A program made the position numbers and the translations under genes. 64,000 nt of DNA from Rikenellaceae bacterium (GTDB lineage: Bacteria > Bacteroidota > Bacteroidia > Bacteroidales > Rikenellaceae): NCBI GenBank assembly GCA_015059865.1, contig SUZP01000005.1, forward strand, positions 1 to 64,000. Reading direction: 5' to 3'. Of this stretch, positions 10,184-20,400 are shown piece by piece; positions within the stretch are counted from its first letter, which is position 1, and every line of letters starts with the position of its first letter. Under the pieces are notes generated by a model that saw only the letters and a program-made list of their open reading frames with translations, made no database searches and was not told the origin of the DNA.

Positions 10184-11182
10184 CTATTTAGCATCCTGCC
10201 AAACCAACGCCGAAGCACCGAGGATAGCCGCATTCTTATTCTGTAACTCGCTTGGCAACACCTTCACCTTGTTCTTGAAGGCGGCCAACATATTCTCCTC
10301 CATATACCACTTGATAGGGTCGAAAATAAGGTTTCCAGCCTTTGCCAAACCTCCGAATACAAATACAGCCTCAGGTGAGGTAATGGTTACAGCATCTGCC
10401 AAGGCGTAGCCGAGCTTCTGACCAGTAAGACGGTATGCCTCCTTAGCGATAGGGTCGCCCTTAGCAGCGAGCTGCGAGAGCATAGCCGAATCGACCTGAC
10501 TAAATGTAAGTTCACGGAGTGGCGATGGGTCATTCATCACAGCCAACAACTCGAATGCGGTACGCTTAATTCCGATAGCCGATGCGTAAGCTTCGAGACA
10601 GCCCTTGCGACCGCAACCGCACTCACGACCTCCGCGCTCTACGATAACATGACCGAACTCGCCAGCAAAGCCATCGTGACCGTAAATCATCTCGCCATTT
10701 GCCACAAAGCCAGAGCCAACACCAGTGCCGAGTGTTACCATTATAAAGTCCTTCATACCCTTTGCACCTCCATATACCATCTCGCCGATAGTTGCTGCGT
10801 TAGCATCGTTGGTGATATAGACCGGAACATTTCCAAAGTATGCGCCCAAATCCTTGGCGAAGTTGAAGTTACGCTCCTCCTCTTTACCCTCGTCAGGAGT
10901 CGAGTACTTCCATAAGTTTGCAGGCATCTCGACTGTACCCTTGTAGTAGTTGGCATTTGGTGCGCCAACACCAATACCGACCAAGTCGAAGTCGAAATTC
11001 ACACTATCCATCAATGCCTTCATTGCATCAGCAAGGTCTTTGATATAGCGAGGATAGTCGCTAAACTTAGGATACGCCTTAGTCGAAATTACCGACTCAG
11101 CAAAGATATCGCCCTTTTCATCCACGAGTCCGAAGGCGGTATTAATACCACCAATATCAATTCCAAAAACAAGTTTTTTCAT
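10184..11182 (-). CDS. ROK-family sugar kinase (glucokinase-like)
   Basis: FGIDIGGINTAFGLV; CGCGRKGCLEAYAS zinc motif. Confidence 0.93.
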   Translation of the reverse strand: MKKLVFGIDIGGINTAFGLVDEKGDIFAESVISTKAYPKFSDYPRYIKDLADAMKALMDSVNFDFDLVGIGVGAPNANYYKGTVEMPANLWKYSTPDEGKEEERNFNFAKDLGAYFGNVPVYITNDANAATIGEMVYGGAKGMKDFIMVTLGTGVGSGFVANGEMIYGHDGFAGEFGHVIVERGGRECGCGRKGCLEAYASAIGIKRTAFELLAVMNDPSPLRELTFSQVDSAMLSQLAAKGDPIAKEAYRLTGQKLGYALADAVTITSPEAVFVFGGLAKAGNLIFDPIKWYMEENMLAAFKNKVKVLPSELQNKNAAILGASALVWQDAK

Positions 11183-11323
11183 AACCTTAAAAGTAATTTT
11201 AGTTTAATATTTGCTCAAAGTTACACACAAATTTCGAGATTGCAAAATTTTTATCAACATAGTCTCCAAATAAGGATTTTTAGCTTTTTTTTTATATATT
11301 TGCGGATAAATACAAATATTGGT

Positions 11324-12301
11324 ATGAGATTGTACTCAAATAGAGAATTACTCGCACTCTTCGAGCAGCACATTGCAGAGATGCCTATGCCCGAAGAGCC
11401 ACAACACTTGTATGCCCCCATCAAGTATGGTTTGGAGGAGGGCGGAAAGCGCATACGACCTACACTACTAATGCTCACTTACAACCTCTATGCCGAGGAT
11501 ATCGAGCGCGCAGTCGTACCAGCTATGGCGGTGGAGATATTTCACAACTTCACCCTGCTGCACGACGATATTATGGACAATGCCGCCGTGCGTCGTGGTC
11601 GCCCTTCGGTACCTGCAAAATGGGGCGACAATATCGCTATACTATCGGGTGATGCGATGTTGATTTTGGCATACACCTATCTGCAACGCACGCGCTCGGA
11701 GAGGTTATCGCAGATATTCGAGCAGTTCAACAAGATGGCAGCCGAGGTGTGCGAAGGTCAGCAGTTCGATATGGACTTCGAGACACAACAGAGCGTTTCT
11801 GTCGAGGAGTATATGCGAATGATTGAGCTGAAAACGGCAGCCCTGCTTGCTGGCTCGGCAGAGATAGGTGCCATATTGGCAGGCGCATCTGACAATGATT
11901 GCAGCAACCTCTACGACTTCGCACGCGAAATTGGCTTGGCGTTTCAGTTGCAAGACGACCTGCTCGATAGCTATGGCGACGAGCAACTCGGCAAGAAGAT
12001 TGGTGGCGATATCTTGGAGGGCAAGAAGACAATTCTTATGATTGAGGCCTTCTCGCGTGCCAACGAGGAGCAGTGCGAGGTGTTGCGCACAACGCATCTG
12101 CGCAAGGATTTGAGCGATACCGAGAAGATAGACACAATCAAGAGGTTGTACGACGAGTTGGGTGTTCCGGAGAGGGTAGAGCAGCAGATAGCGCAGAAAT
12201 TTCAGAAGGCACTCTCCATTCTCGACACCCTCGAAGCTCCGCAGGAGCGCACCGCAGAGTTACGCAACTATGCCGAAAATCTCGTAGGAAGAAAGAGTTG
12301 A
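11324..12301 (+). CDS. Polyprenyl (geranylgeranyl-type) diphosphate synthase
   Basis: LLHDDIMD and FQLQDDLLDSYGD Asp-rich motifs; start MRLYSNRELL preferred over the 11240 extension. Confidence 0.93.
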   Translation: MRLYSNRELLALFEQHIAEMPMPEEPQHLYAPIKYGLEEGGKRIRPTLLMLTYNLYAEDIERAVVPAMAVEIFHNFTLLHDDIMDNAAVRRGRPSVPAKWGDNIAILSGDAMLILAYTYLQRTRSERLSQIFEQFNKMAAEVCEGQQFDMDFETQQSVSVEEYMRMIELKTAALLAGSAEIGAILAGASDNDCSNLYDFAREIGLAFQLQDDLLDSYGDEQLGKKIGGDILEGKKTILMIEAFSRANEEQCEVLRTTHLRKDLSDTEKIDTIKRLYDELGVPERVEQQIAQKFQKALSILDTLEAPQERTAELRNYAENLVGRKS

Positions 12302-12302
12302 T

Positions 12303-13541
12303 ATGAAACGCACAGATATAGAAATAATGGCCCCTGTGGGGTGTTACGAATCGCTCCATGCAGCGATAAATGCCGGAGCTAACTCGGTATATTTCGGCAT
12401 TGGTCGCTTGAATATGCGCTCCGCCTCGGCGGCGAATTTTTCCGAAGCCGATATGGAGCAGATTGTAGAGATTGCCCATAAGGCGGGGGTTAAGACCTAC
12501 CTTACGGTCAATACAATCATCTATGATGACGAGATGCAGGCGATGTACGAAGTTGTCGATAAGGCGAAGGCGGTGGGTGTAGATGCCATTATCGCCTCGG
12601 ACTTGGCGGTTATAACCTACGCCTACCACGCAGGCGTTGAGGTGCATATCTCCACGCAGTGCAACATCTCCAACTCGGAGGCCGTAAAGTTCTTCTCGCA
12701 GTGGGCAGATGTGGTGGTTTTGGCGCGCGAATTGTCGTTGGAGCAGATTGCCGAGGTGCATCGCGCCATTGTCGAGCAGGATATTCGCGGACCGAAGGGC
12801 GAATTGGTCGAGATAGAGATGTTTGCACACGGCGCGTTGTGTATGTCTATTTCGGGCAAGTGTTACCTAAGCGAACACGAAACCGCCTGCTCAGCCAATC
12901 GCGGTGCGTGCCGTCAAATTTGCAGAAGAAAATACACTATCCAAGACAAGGATACGGGCGAGATGCTCGATATTGATGGCCGCTACATTCTTTCGCCAAA
13001 GGATTTGTGTACGGTCGATTTCCTCGACCAATTTATCGCTGCGGGAGTTCGAGTGTTGAAAATCGAAGGTCGTGCGCGTGGCGGTGAGTATGTCAAGCGC
13101 GTGGTCGAAGCCTACGACAAGGCGTTGCGCCTTATCGAGAGTGGTGAATACACTCGCGAAAATGCCGAGCAACTGAAAGAGGGGTTGTTGCGAGTCTTTA
13201 ACCGAGGCTTTTGGGGTGGTTACTACGCCCACAAGCGCATTGTCGAACACACCAACGCCTACGGCTCGTCGGCAACACATCGCAAAGAGTATGTCGGCAA
13301 AATCACCAACTATTTTAAAAATATCGGTGTTGCAGAACTCACCGTCGAGGCCTCTACCCTATCGGCTGGCGACGACATTTTGATTATGGGCGAAACAACG
13401 GGCGTTGTAGAGCAGAAGGCGGAGGGCATACTCCTTGCCGACAAGGTCGTAGAGGGCGTTAAGCAGGGCGATGTCTGCTCCTTCAAAACCGTCGAGTTGG
13501 TACGCCGCGGCGACAAATTATACAAAGAAGTAAAGAGATAA
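12303..13541 (+). CDS. Peptidase U32 family protein
   Basis: MAPVGCYESLHAAINAGANSVYFG ... CSANRGACRQICRR. Confidence 0.92.
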   Translation: MKRTDIEIMAPVGCYESLHAAINAGANSVYFGIGRLNMRSASAANFSEADMEQIVEIAHKAGVKTYLTVNTIIYDDEMQAMYEVVDKAKAVGVDAIIASDLAVITYAYHAGVEVHISTQCNISNSEAVKFFSQWADVVVLARELSLEQIAEVHRAIVEQDIRGPKGELVEIEMFAHGALCMSISGKCYLSEHETACSANRGACRQICRRKYTIQDKDTGEMLDIDGRYILSPKDLCTVDFLDQFIAAGVRVLKIEGRARGGEYVKRVVEAYDKALRLIESGEYTRENAEQLKEGLLRVFNRGFWGGYYAHKRIVEHTNAYGSSATHRKEYVGKITNYFKNIGVAELTVEASTLSAGDDILIMGETTGVVEQKAEGILLADKVVEGVKQGDVCSFKTVELVRRGDKLYKEVKR

Positions 13542-13563
13542 ACCGAAAAAACTATATACGACT

Positions 13564-14958
13564 ATGTTTAGTGCAGATACTTACAGAAGCAGACGCGCAG
13601 AGTTGCGCAAGCGTATTGGCAACGGATTGATTTTAATTCCGGGAAACACCTTCTCGCCAAACAACTATCCTAATAATGCCTACTATTTTCGTCAGGATTC
13701 GACCTTCCTCTACTACTTCGGTTTGAACTTGCCGACCTTGATGGCTGTAATCGACACGGAGTCGAGCGAGGAGATGCTCTTTGGCGATGATTTTACAGTT
13801 GAAGATATTATCTGGACAGGCCCGCAGCCACGCCTCGTAGAGTTGGGCGCACAGGTTGGCGTATCGAATTGCCAACCGTTGAAGGCTCTCGATGGCGTTA
13901 TTGCAACAGCAATGAAGCTGGGCAGAAAAATCCACTACCTGCCACCATATCGTGGCGAGAGCAAGATTGAACTTTCGCGCCTTCTCGGCCTGCCTATTTC
14001 GGAGTTGTACGCTCACAAATCGGTCGATTTGATGTTTGCCGTAGCAGAGATGCGAGAGGTGAAGTCCGCCGAGGAGATTGAGGCTATGGAGCGCGCATTC
14101 CAACTCGGCTACGCGATGCACACAACAGCTATGAAGATGTGTCGGGCAGGTGTTGTCGAGCGTGAGATTGCAGGTGCAATGGAGGGTGTTGCCAAGGCAC
14201 AAGGTCTTGGCGTGTCGTTCCCAAGTATCGTGTCGCAGCATGGCGAGACTCTGCACAACCTAAACTGCGACGGTGTCTTGGAGAATGGCCGTTTGTTGTT
14301 GGTTGATGCAGGTGCTGAGTCGGTGGAGAACTACTGCTCCGACCATACTCGAACATATCCCGTTTCGGGCAAATTCACAGATAAGCAACGCGAGATTTAC
14401 GAGATAGTGCTGCGCGCACACGACGAAGCACCGCAGAATATGCGCACAGGAGCGATGTATATGGAGGAGGTGCACAAGAGGGCTCTGCTCTCGTTGGCAG
14501 AGGGTTTGCACGATGTAGGCTTGATTTCGGGCGCACCACAAGATGCTGTCGAGGCGGGAGCAATGTACTTGTTTATGCCTCACGGACTTTCGCACGGTTT
14601 AGGTATGGATGTTCACGACTGCGAGGCTATGGGAGAGCGCAGTTACGACTTCTCGGAGTTGAAGGAGCGCGCTGTTGCATCGGGCACTTGCGTCTATCGT
14701 GCCGCTTGGAAGTTGCGTGAGGGTACGGTTATGAGCAACGAGCCGGGCATCTACTTTATCCCAGCCCTGATTGACAAGTCGAAGGCTGAGGGGCTCTATA
14801 AAGGTATTGTAAACTACGACCGTTTGGAGGAGTATCGCGACTTTGGCGGTATCCGCATCGAAGATGATATAGTCGTAACCAATGAGGGTGGCCGCGTAAT
14901 TGGCGACAAGCATATCCCATCGTCGGTCGAGGAGCTTGAAGCGGTAGTTGGCAAGTAG
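13564..14958 (+). CDS. pepP: Xaa-Pro aminopeptidase (M24B)
   Basis: DAGAESVENYCSDHTRTYPVSGKF; HGLSHGLGMDVHD; metal ligand spacing. Confidence 0.93.
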   Translation: MFSADTYRSRRAELRKRIGNGLILIPGNTFSPNNYPNNAYYFRQDSTFLYYFGLNLPTLMAVIDTESSEEMLFGDDFTVEDIIWTGPQPRLVELGAQVGVSNCQPLKALDGVIATAMKLGRKIHYLPPYRGESKIELSRLLGLPISELYAHKSVDLMFAVAEMREVKSAEEIEAMERAFQLGYAMHTTAMKMCRAGVVEREIAGAMEGVAKAQGLGVSFPSIVSQHGETLHNLNCDGVLENGRLLLVDAGAESVENYCSDHTRTYPVSGKFTDKQREIYEIVLRAHDEAPQNMRTGAMYMEEVHKRALLSLAEGLHDVGLISGAPQDAVEAGAMYLFMPHGLSHGLGMDVHDCEAMGERSYDFSELKERAVASGTCVYRAAWKLREGTVMSNEPGIYFIPALIDKSKAEGLYKGIVNYDRLEEYRDFGGIRIEDDIVVTNEGGRVIGDKHIPSSVEELEAVVGK

Positions 14959-14959
14959 T

Positions 14960-15475
14960 ATGATTCTTCTCTTCCCTACCGAGTTAGAGGCTGCGCGTTT
15001 GCGTGAGTTGCGCCCCGACCTCGATATTCGCATCTGCGGTATCGGAGCTGTCGAGACGGCAACCGAGGTGGCGCGTATTCTCCGCACCGAGCGCAAGCCG
15101 TTGCTGCTGTGTGGCATTGCAGGTGCCTACGACCGCAATTTGCAAAAGGGTGATGTCGTAGCCGTTACCGAGGAGCGATTTGCCTATCTATCAACGGGAT
15201 ACAATCGTTCATACCTCGCCACAATGGTAGTGGAAAATTTGCCTATGGTGCGTAGCAACACCGTATCGCACTGCTCGATGGTGGCCGATGGTGCCGAAAT
15301 CGAAAATATGGAGGGTGCAGCACTCTTTGCTATGGCACAGGCCGAGAGGGTGCGTTGTGGCGAGATTAGAGCCATATCCAACTATGTCGGCGAGGAGCGC
15401 AAGGAGTGGAATATCGAACTTGCACTCGAAAATCTCACCGAAACAATTTTAAATCTCGACTTAGATTGTATCTGA
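14960..15475 (+). CDS. mqnB: Futalosine hydrolase
   Basis: Nucleoside phosphorylase-like fold sequence (CGIGAVETA, ENMEGAALFAMA); overlaps mqnD by 1 nt. Confidence 0.85.
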   Translation: MILLFPTELEAARLRELRPDLDIRICGIGAVETATEVARILRTERKPLLLCGIAGAYDRNLQKGDVVAVTEERFAYLSTGYNRSYLATMVVENLPMVRSNTVSHCSMVADGAEIENMEGAALFAMAQAERVRCGEIRAISNYVGEERKEWNIELALENLTETILNLDLDCI

Positions 15476-16242
15476 TGAAACAGTTATCGCTCCATATCTC
15501 ACCCTGTCCGAATGACACCTTCGCCTTCGATGCGATTATAAACAATCGTATTGAGCACGATTTTGACCTTGCGGTTGAGTATCACGATATCGAGGAGCTG
15601 AACGAGGGCGTATTGCGTGGCGAGCCCGATATCTCAAAGATTAGCTATGCAGTCTATCCCCTTGTGGCTGACCGATATAGACTACTCGACAGCGGCTCGG
15701 CACTTGGTCGTGGCAATGGACAGCTTCTCGTGCGTCGCAAAGGCGAAACGGGCAAAATACGCAGCGTTGCCTCTCCCGGTAAAAACACTACGGCCAACGC
15801 CTTGCTGATGCGCTATTTCCCTGATGTTAAAGAGGTTAAGCAGATGCTCTTCTCGGATATTGCCGCGGCAGTCGAGCGAGGCGATGTAGATGCAGGAGTC
15901 CTAATTCACGAGGGGCGATTTGTCTACGAGAGGCGCAATCTCGAACTCGTTGCCGACCTCGGAAAATTGTGGGAAAACGAGACAAATATGCCTTTACCAC
16001 TTGGAGCAATTATCGTTAAACGAGAAATTAATGAAAACATAATATCGAAATTCGATAATCTACTCTCAAAAAGCGTTCGTTTTGCCCTCGACAATCCGCT
16101 TTTGTCGCGCGAATTCGTAAAGGAGCACGCCCAAGAGTTGGAGGATGATGTCATCGACAAGCACATCGCGCTATTTGTGAACGACTACACCATCTCGCTT
16201 GGCGAGGAGGGGCGCAAAGCGGTGGAACTATTATTGAAATAA
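15475..16242 (+). CDS. mqnD: 1,4-dihydroxy-6-naphthoate synthase
   Basis: ISPCPNDTFAFDAI ... PGKNTTANALL ... LPLGAI. Confidence 0.93.
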   Translation: MKQLSLHISPCPNDTFAFDAIINNRIEHDFDLAVEYHDIEELNEGVLRGEPDISKISYAVYPLVADRYRLLDSGSALGRGNGQLLVRRKGETGKIRSVASPGKNTTANALLMRYFPDVKEVKQMLFSDIAAAVERGDVDAGVLIHEGRFVYERRNLELVADLGKLWENETNMPLPLGAIIVKREINENIISKFDNLLSKSVRFALDNPLLSREFVKEHAQELEDDVIDKHIALFVNDYTISLGEEGRKAVELLLK

Positions 16243-16268
16243 CAGAGATTATCAACAAAATAATAAAA

Positions 16269-17006
16269 ATGAAAAAACTACTATTACTTATGGGACTTTT
16301 ATCACTTTTTGGTTGTGGAAATAACACCCCAACATACCCACAAGACAAGGTTACAGCCAAGGATGGCTCGGAGATTACATTTACATTTTTCGCGCACGCA
16401 TCATTAGCTATTGAGCACAACGGCAAGCACATCTACATAGACCCTGTGGGCGACTTCGCGTGGGAGAAGATGCCAAAGGCCGATGCGATACTTGTTACCC
16501 ACTCGCACTACGACCATTTCGAACTCTCGACAATCGAGAAGATTGCAGGCGAGAGGTGCGCTATATTGTGCGACAAGACCTCGGCCGCAGCCTTCGAGCA
16601 CGACTGCACCACTATGCTACCGGGTAGCGTAGCCGAGCCTTTCGAGGGGCTGTCGGTGCGTGCCGTTCCAGCCTACAACATCAGCGAGGGACACACCGAC
16701 TTTCATCCAAAGTCGCGCGAGGATTGCGGCTACATCTTAACACTTGGTGGCACCACAATATATATCGCAGGCGATACTGAGGATAACGAAGATTTACTCT
16801 CGCTACAAGGCATAGATATCGCTTTTCTCCCTGTAAACCAACCATATACTATGACCGTAGAGCAGGCTGTTCGCGCCGTCAAAGCCATAAAGCCATCTAT
16901 TTTCTACCCATACCACTACGGACAAGTTGAGGAGAAGACCGATATCGAAGCATTGACAAAGGCTCTCGATGGAGTCTGCGATGTACGCATATTCCCAATG
17001 GAGTAG
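16269..17006 (+). CDS. MBL-fold metal-dependent hydrolase with lipoprotein signal
   Basis: Lipobox LFGCGNN; HSHYDHFE motif. Confidence 0.88.
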   Translation: MKKLLLLMGLLSLFGCGNNTPTYPQDKVTAKDGSEITFTFFAHASLAIEHNGKHIYIDPVGDFAWEKMPKADAILVTHSHYDHFELSTIEKIAGERCAILCDKTSAAAFEHDCTTMLPGSVAEPFEGLSVRAVPAYNISEGHTDFHPKSREDCGYILTLGGTTIYIAGDTEDNEDLLSLQGIDIAFLPVNQPYTMTVEQAVRAVKAIKPSIFYPYHYGQVEEKTDIEALTKALDGVCDVRIFPME

Positions 17007-17037
17007 ACAATACATAATATACATAAGGTATATATAG

Positions 17038-17075
17038 TGGTTTTCCAATAAAGTCGGAAAACCACTTTTTTTTAC
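17038..17075 (+). terminator. Terminator after the MBL-fold gene
   Basis: GTGGTTTTCCaataaagtcGGAAAACCACTTTTTTT. Confidence 0.75.
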
Positions 17076-17116
17076 AAAACTTTTCACAAAAAAGATATTC
17101 ATTTTTCATTTTTTTG

Positions 17117-17124
17117 TATCTTTG
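17117..17124 (+). promoter_or_regulatory. Bacteroidetes -7 box upstream of the 1086-aa lipoprotein
   Basis: TATCTTTG. Confidence 0.5.
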
Positions 17125-17152
17125 CAACGAGATAGCAAAGTGCGGAGGCAAA

Positions 17153-17184
17153 ATCCCTCCCCCGAAAAATTCGGGGGGGGGGAT
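17153..17184 (+). repeat. G10-tract hairpin in the leader of the 1086-aa lipoprotein
   Basis: ATCCCTCCCCCGAA-aaa-TTCGGGGGGGGGGAT; 10-G homopolymer at 17173-17182. Confidence 0.7.
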
Positions 17185-17289
17185 TTTGGGGTTTTAAGTA
17201 GCTGATTACCAAGTACTTAAAGCCGTTTACATAAAGCGTTGCTTTAATTGAGAATTGAGAATTAAGAATTAAGAATTAAAAAAGCAAAA

Positions 17290-17421
17290 AGCGCTCCCCA
17301 TAAAGCGAACGAGGTGAGCGCCGCCATCAAGGGCTTAAAGCCCGTCGCCATAAAGCAGTCGCAGACTGCGCCGCCATAATAGTTGCGCCGCGAAAACGCT
17401 CGGAGTCCGCAAAGCAGAAAA
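17290..17421 (+). repeat. Mini-hairpin array 1 with leader at 17383-17421
   Basis: CCATAAA-type linkers at 17298, 17324, 17348, 17374; palindromes GGGCTTAAAGCCC and GCAGTCGCAGACTGC; leader TTGCGCCGCGAAAACGCTCGGAGTCCGC. Confidence 0.75.
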
Positions 17422-17476
17422 CAAAAAACTTTTTAAAGTATCAATAAACACTATTTTTAACTAAACTAAAACAACA

Positions 17477-20400
17477 ATGAAAAAAATTTACAAGATTTTC
17501 ATGGCAGTTGCAGCGGTTGCAGGCGTAACAGCTTGTACCACAGATGCAACTGAGGACCTCGGAGTAAATCTCAACGAAGGTCAGACAACTCTCACATTGT
17601 CGCTTGACGACACCCGTACTCAGCTCGGCGAAAAGGCTGACGGCGTCTACCCTCTCACTTGGGCTGCGGGCGATGTTATTTCGGTAAATGGCTCGGTATC
17701 AAATGCTCTTGCAGAAGATGAGGCTGGCGCAACAACCGCAACATTTAACTTCGAAAAAGGCTTTGGTAGTGCGCCTTATTTCATTGCTTACCCTGCAACT
17801 TCGACTAACAATCAGGTTGTTTTTGCGGCTGAGCAAACACATGTAAGCAGCACCACTTTCGGCAATGGTGCAGCTGTAATGTATGGCTACGCAACTGACC
17901 TTAGCAGCGTTAAGCTCAACCACTTGACTGGCGTATTGAAGATTGGCGTCGTTAGCGGAACAGCTGAGCCTGCATATATCAAGGAGGTGCGTATCTCGAC
18001 CGTAGACCGCAAGCCTATCGCAGGTGCGTTCAATGTTGATGCAGAGGGCAAACTCACTGCAACTGAGGGAGCAACCGAGGTTATTACCTACAAGGCAGCA
18101 GACGATGCAAGTATCATAGCACCAATGGGCACAGCAACAAGCGAAAATCCTAACTATATCTATGTAGTAGTTCCTGCTGGCACTTACGGTGAGTTGTTTG
18201 TAACTTTGGAGAGCGCAGATGGTGTGATGTACAAGACCATCACAACCGACAGCACTAAGCCGATTAATGCAGGCGCAGTTCGCGAGTTCTCGAACAACAT
18301 CGAGTTTGTTCCAACTGACGAGGCTGAGGTATTTGTAATCTCTAATTATGGTGATTTGTGTGATTACAAGGAGGCTGTTGAGAAGGGCTCAACTCTTGGC
18401 GCTGTTTTGGTAAATGATATTGAACTTCCTGCTAAGGGCGATGTGTTAATTGGCCAAGATTGGGCTTCAATCAACGCTCCTGAGTACGCTGCCGAGTTCA
18501 ATGGTAATGGCTACGCTATCAAGGGTTTGTATGCTCCATTGTTCGACACCGTAGCAGCTACTATCAAGGGTGTGCACTTGAAGGATGTAAAGATTGCGAA
18601 GGAGTACGCTTCGGCAAACACCGGTGCTTTGGTTAATACCTACACAGGTACAAGCATTACCCACTGCTCGGCTGAGGGAACAATTACTCTTACACGAGCA
18701 AATAGTGTTGTAAACAAGATTGGCGGTTTGGTTGGTACGGTATCGAACTTCACAACTGACTGGGAGATTAGCGACTGCGTAAACAACTGTGCTATCACTG
18801 TGGCTTTGACCAAAGACGAAACATCGCAGACAACTTTCGTTGGAGGTATTATGGGTGATTACTATATTGCTGCTGAGGATGCTGCTGCCACAACAGTAAC
18901 CCTCTCAAACAATACAAATAATAGCGCAATCAGCTTAACCGGTGAAACTGGTGCGATTGTTGGCGTAAGCGGTATCGCAGCTCGCTTGTACAGTTGTAAC
19001 CTTGTACTTACCGATTGTGCAAATATCGGTAGCGTATCTGCGGAGCTTAGCGCTTCTATCGAGTTCCATGTATCTGGTATTGTAGGAAGATATGTTGCTG
19101 GTTACAATTTAACGGCAACAAATTGCTACAACTCTGGTAAGATTAGTGCTAATATTACAGCCGCTAACACTACCACTGCATACTCTTCGGCAGGTGGATG
19201 CTTCGGCTATTTAGCTAATTCAGCAGGAGGTCTCTTGACTATCAACAATTGCGATAATAGCGCCAATATCGAGGTTGAAGCAACTACTTCGATAGCAAAC
19301 CAGCTCCATATCGGTGGCCTTGCAGGCTGTCTCTATTCTATTATGGATGTGCAAAACTGCGAAAATACAGGAGAGAAGGTATTGTTTAATGGCCAAGGCT
19401 TATCTCATCGTTTCAACTTAGGTGGTTTGGCTGGTCGTGTCGCTTTGAATAATAGTAGCGATACAACCAATGAAAATGGTCTGAATGTCATTAACTTCAA
19501 AACTTGTACAAATGCAGCCGATGTCTCTATGACAGATGGTGGAACAATATCCCACCAAGTCTTTGTTGGAGGTGTTATAGCATCTAGTTATGCTTTGTCT
19601 ACTCAGCGTGCAACATTTACCTATGACGATTTGGATAATAATGGAAATATTACGGTAAGTTCTAAGGATTGGACATACACGGGAGATAAAAGTAGTGGCG
19701 ATGCATTGGATGTTCCAAGATTGATGGTAGGAGGTGTTCTCGGTACAGATTGGATTGACGATTCATCATCAACAGGTTCAAATTACAGTTCTTTCTGTAT
19801 TACTAATTGTAACAATGGTGACGAGAAGAGCGTAAATACCAAGAAAATTTTGATTACAGGCGAGAAAAACTACTCTGTATCGGTCGGAGGTATTGTAGGT
19901 GTTCGTTCGTATGGTACTCCTAAGAGCAACGCGACTACATATCCATCAAAGATAGATGGTTGCAAGAACTATATGACCATCGAGCATAGTGCTACTACCA
20001 CTTGTCAGGATAATCTCTATCTTGGTGGAATCTGCGGTATGGCTTCGCATGTTCAACGATATCAACGAGTATGCTTCCACAACTCTACCAACTATGGCAA
20101 TATCAACGCGAATGCTGCGAATGTTACAGATAATATTAGTGTGTCGGGCGTTTTGGCGGTACAAAGAAACCATCAGCAGAGAAGCGCAAGTAATGGTAGA
20201 AAGCCTGCTGGTGTAACAATGGAGAACGTTTATAATAAGGGTACTATTAATGTTGGTGGCACAACCGGCTTTACTTGCACCAATCTTCGAGTTGGTGGTC
20301 TTGTTGGCGAGGCAGAGTTATTGGCATATGCTGTGAACAATAATAATAGTTATACCGTAAATAACAATCATTATATCCTTACAGATGTAGCCAATGTCGG

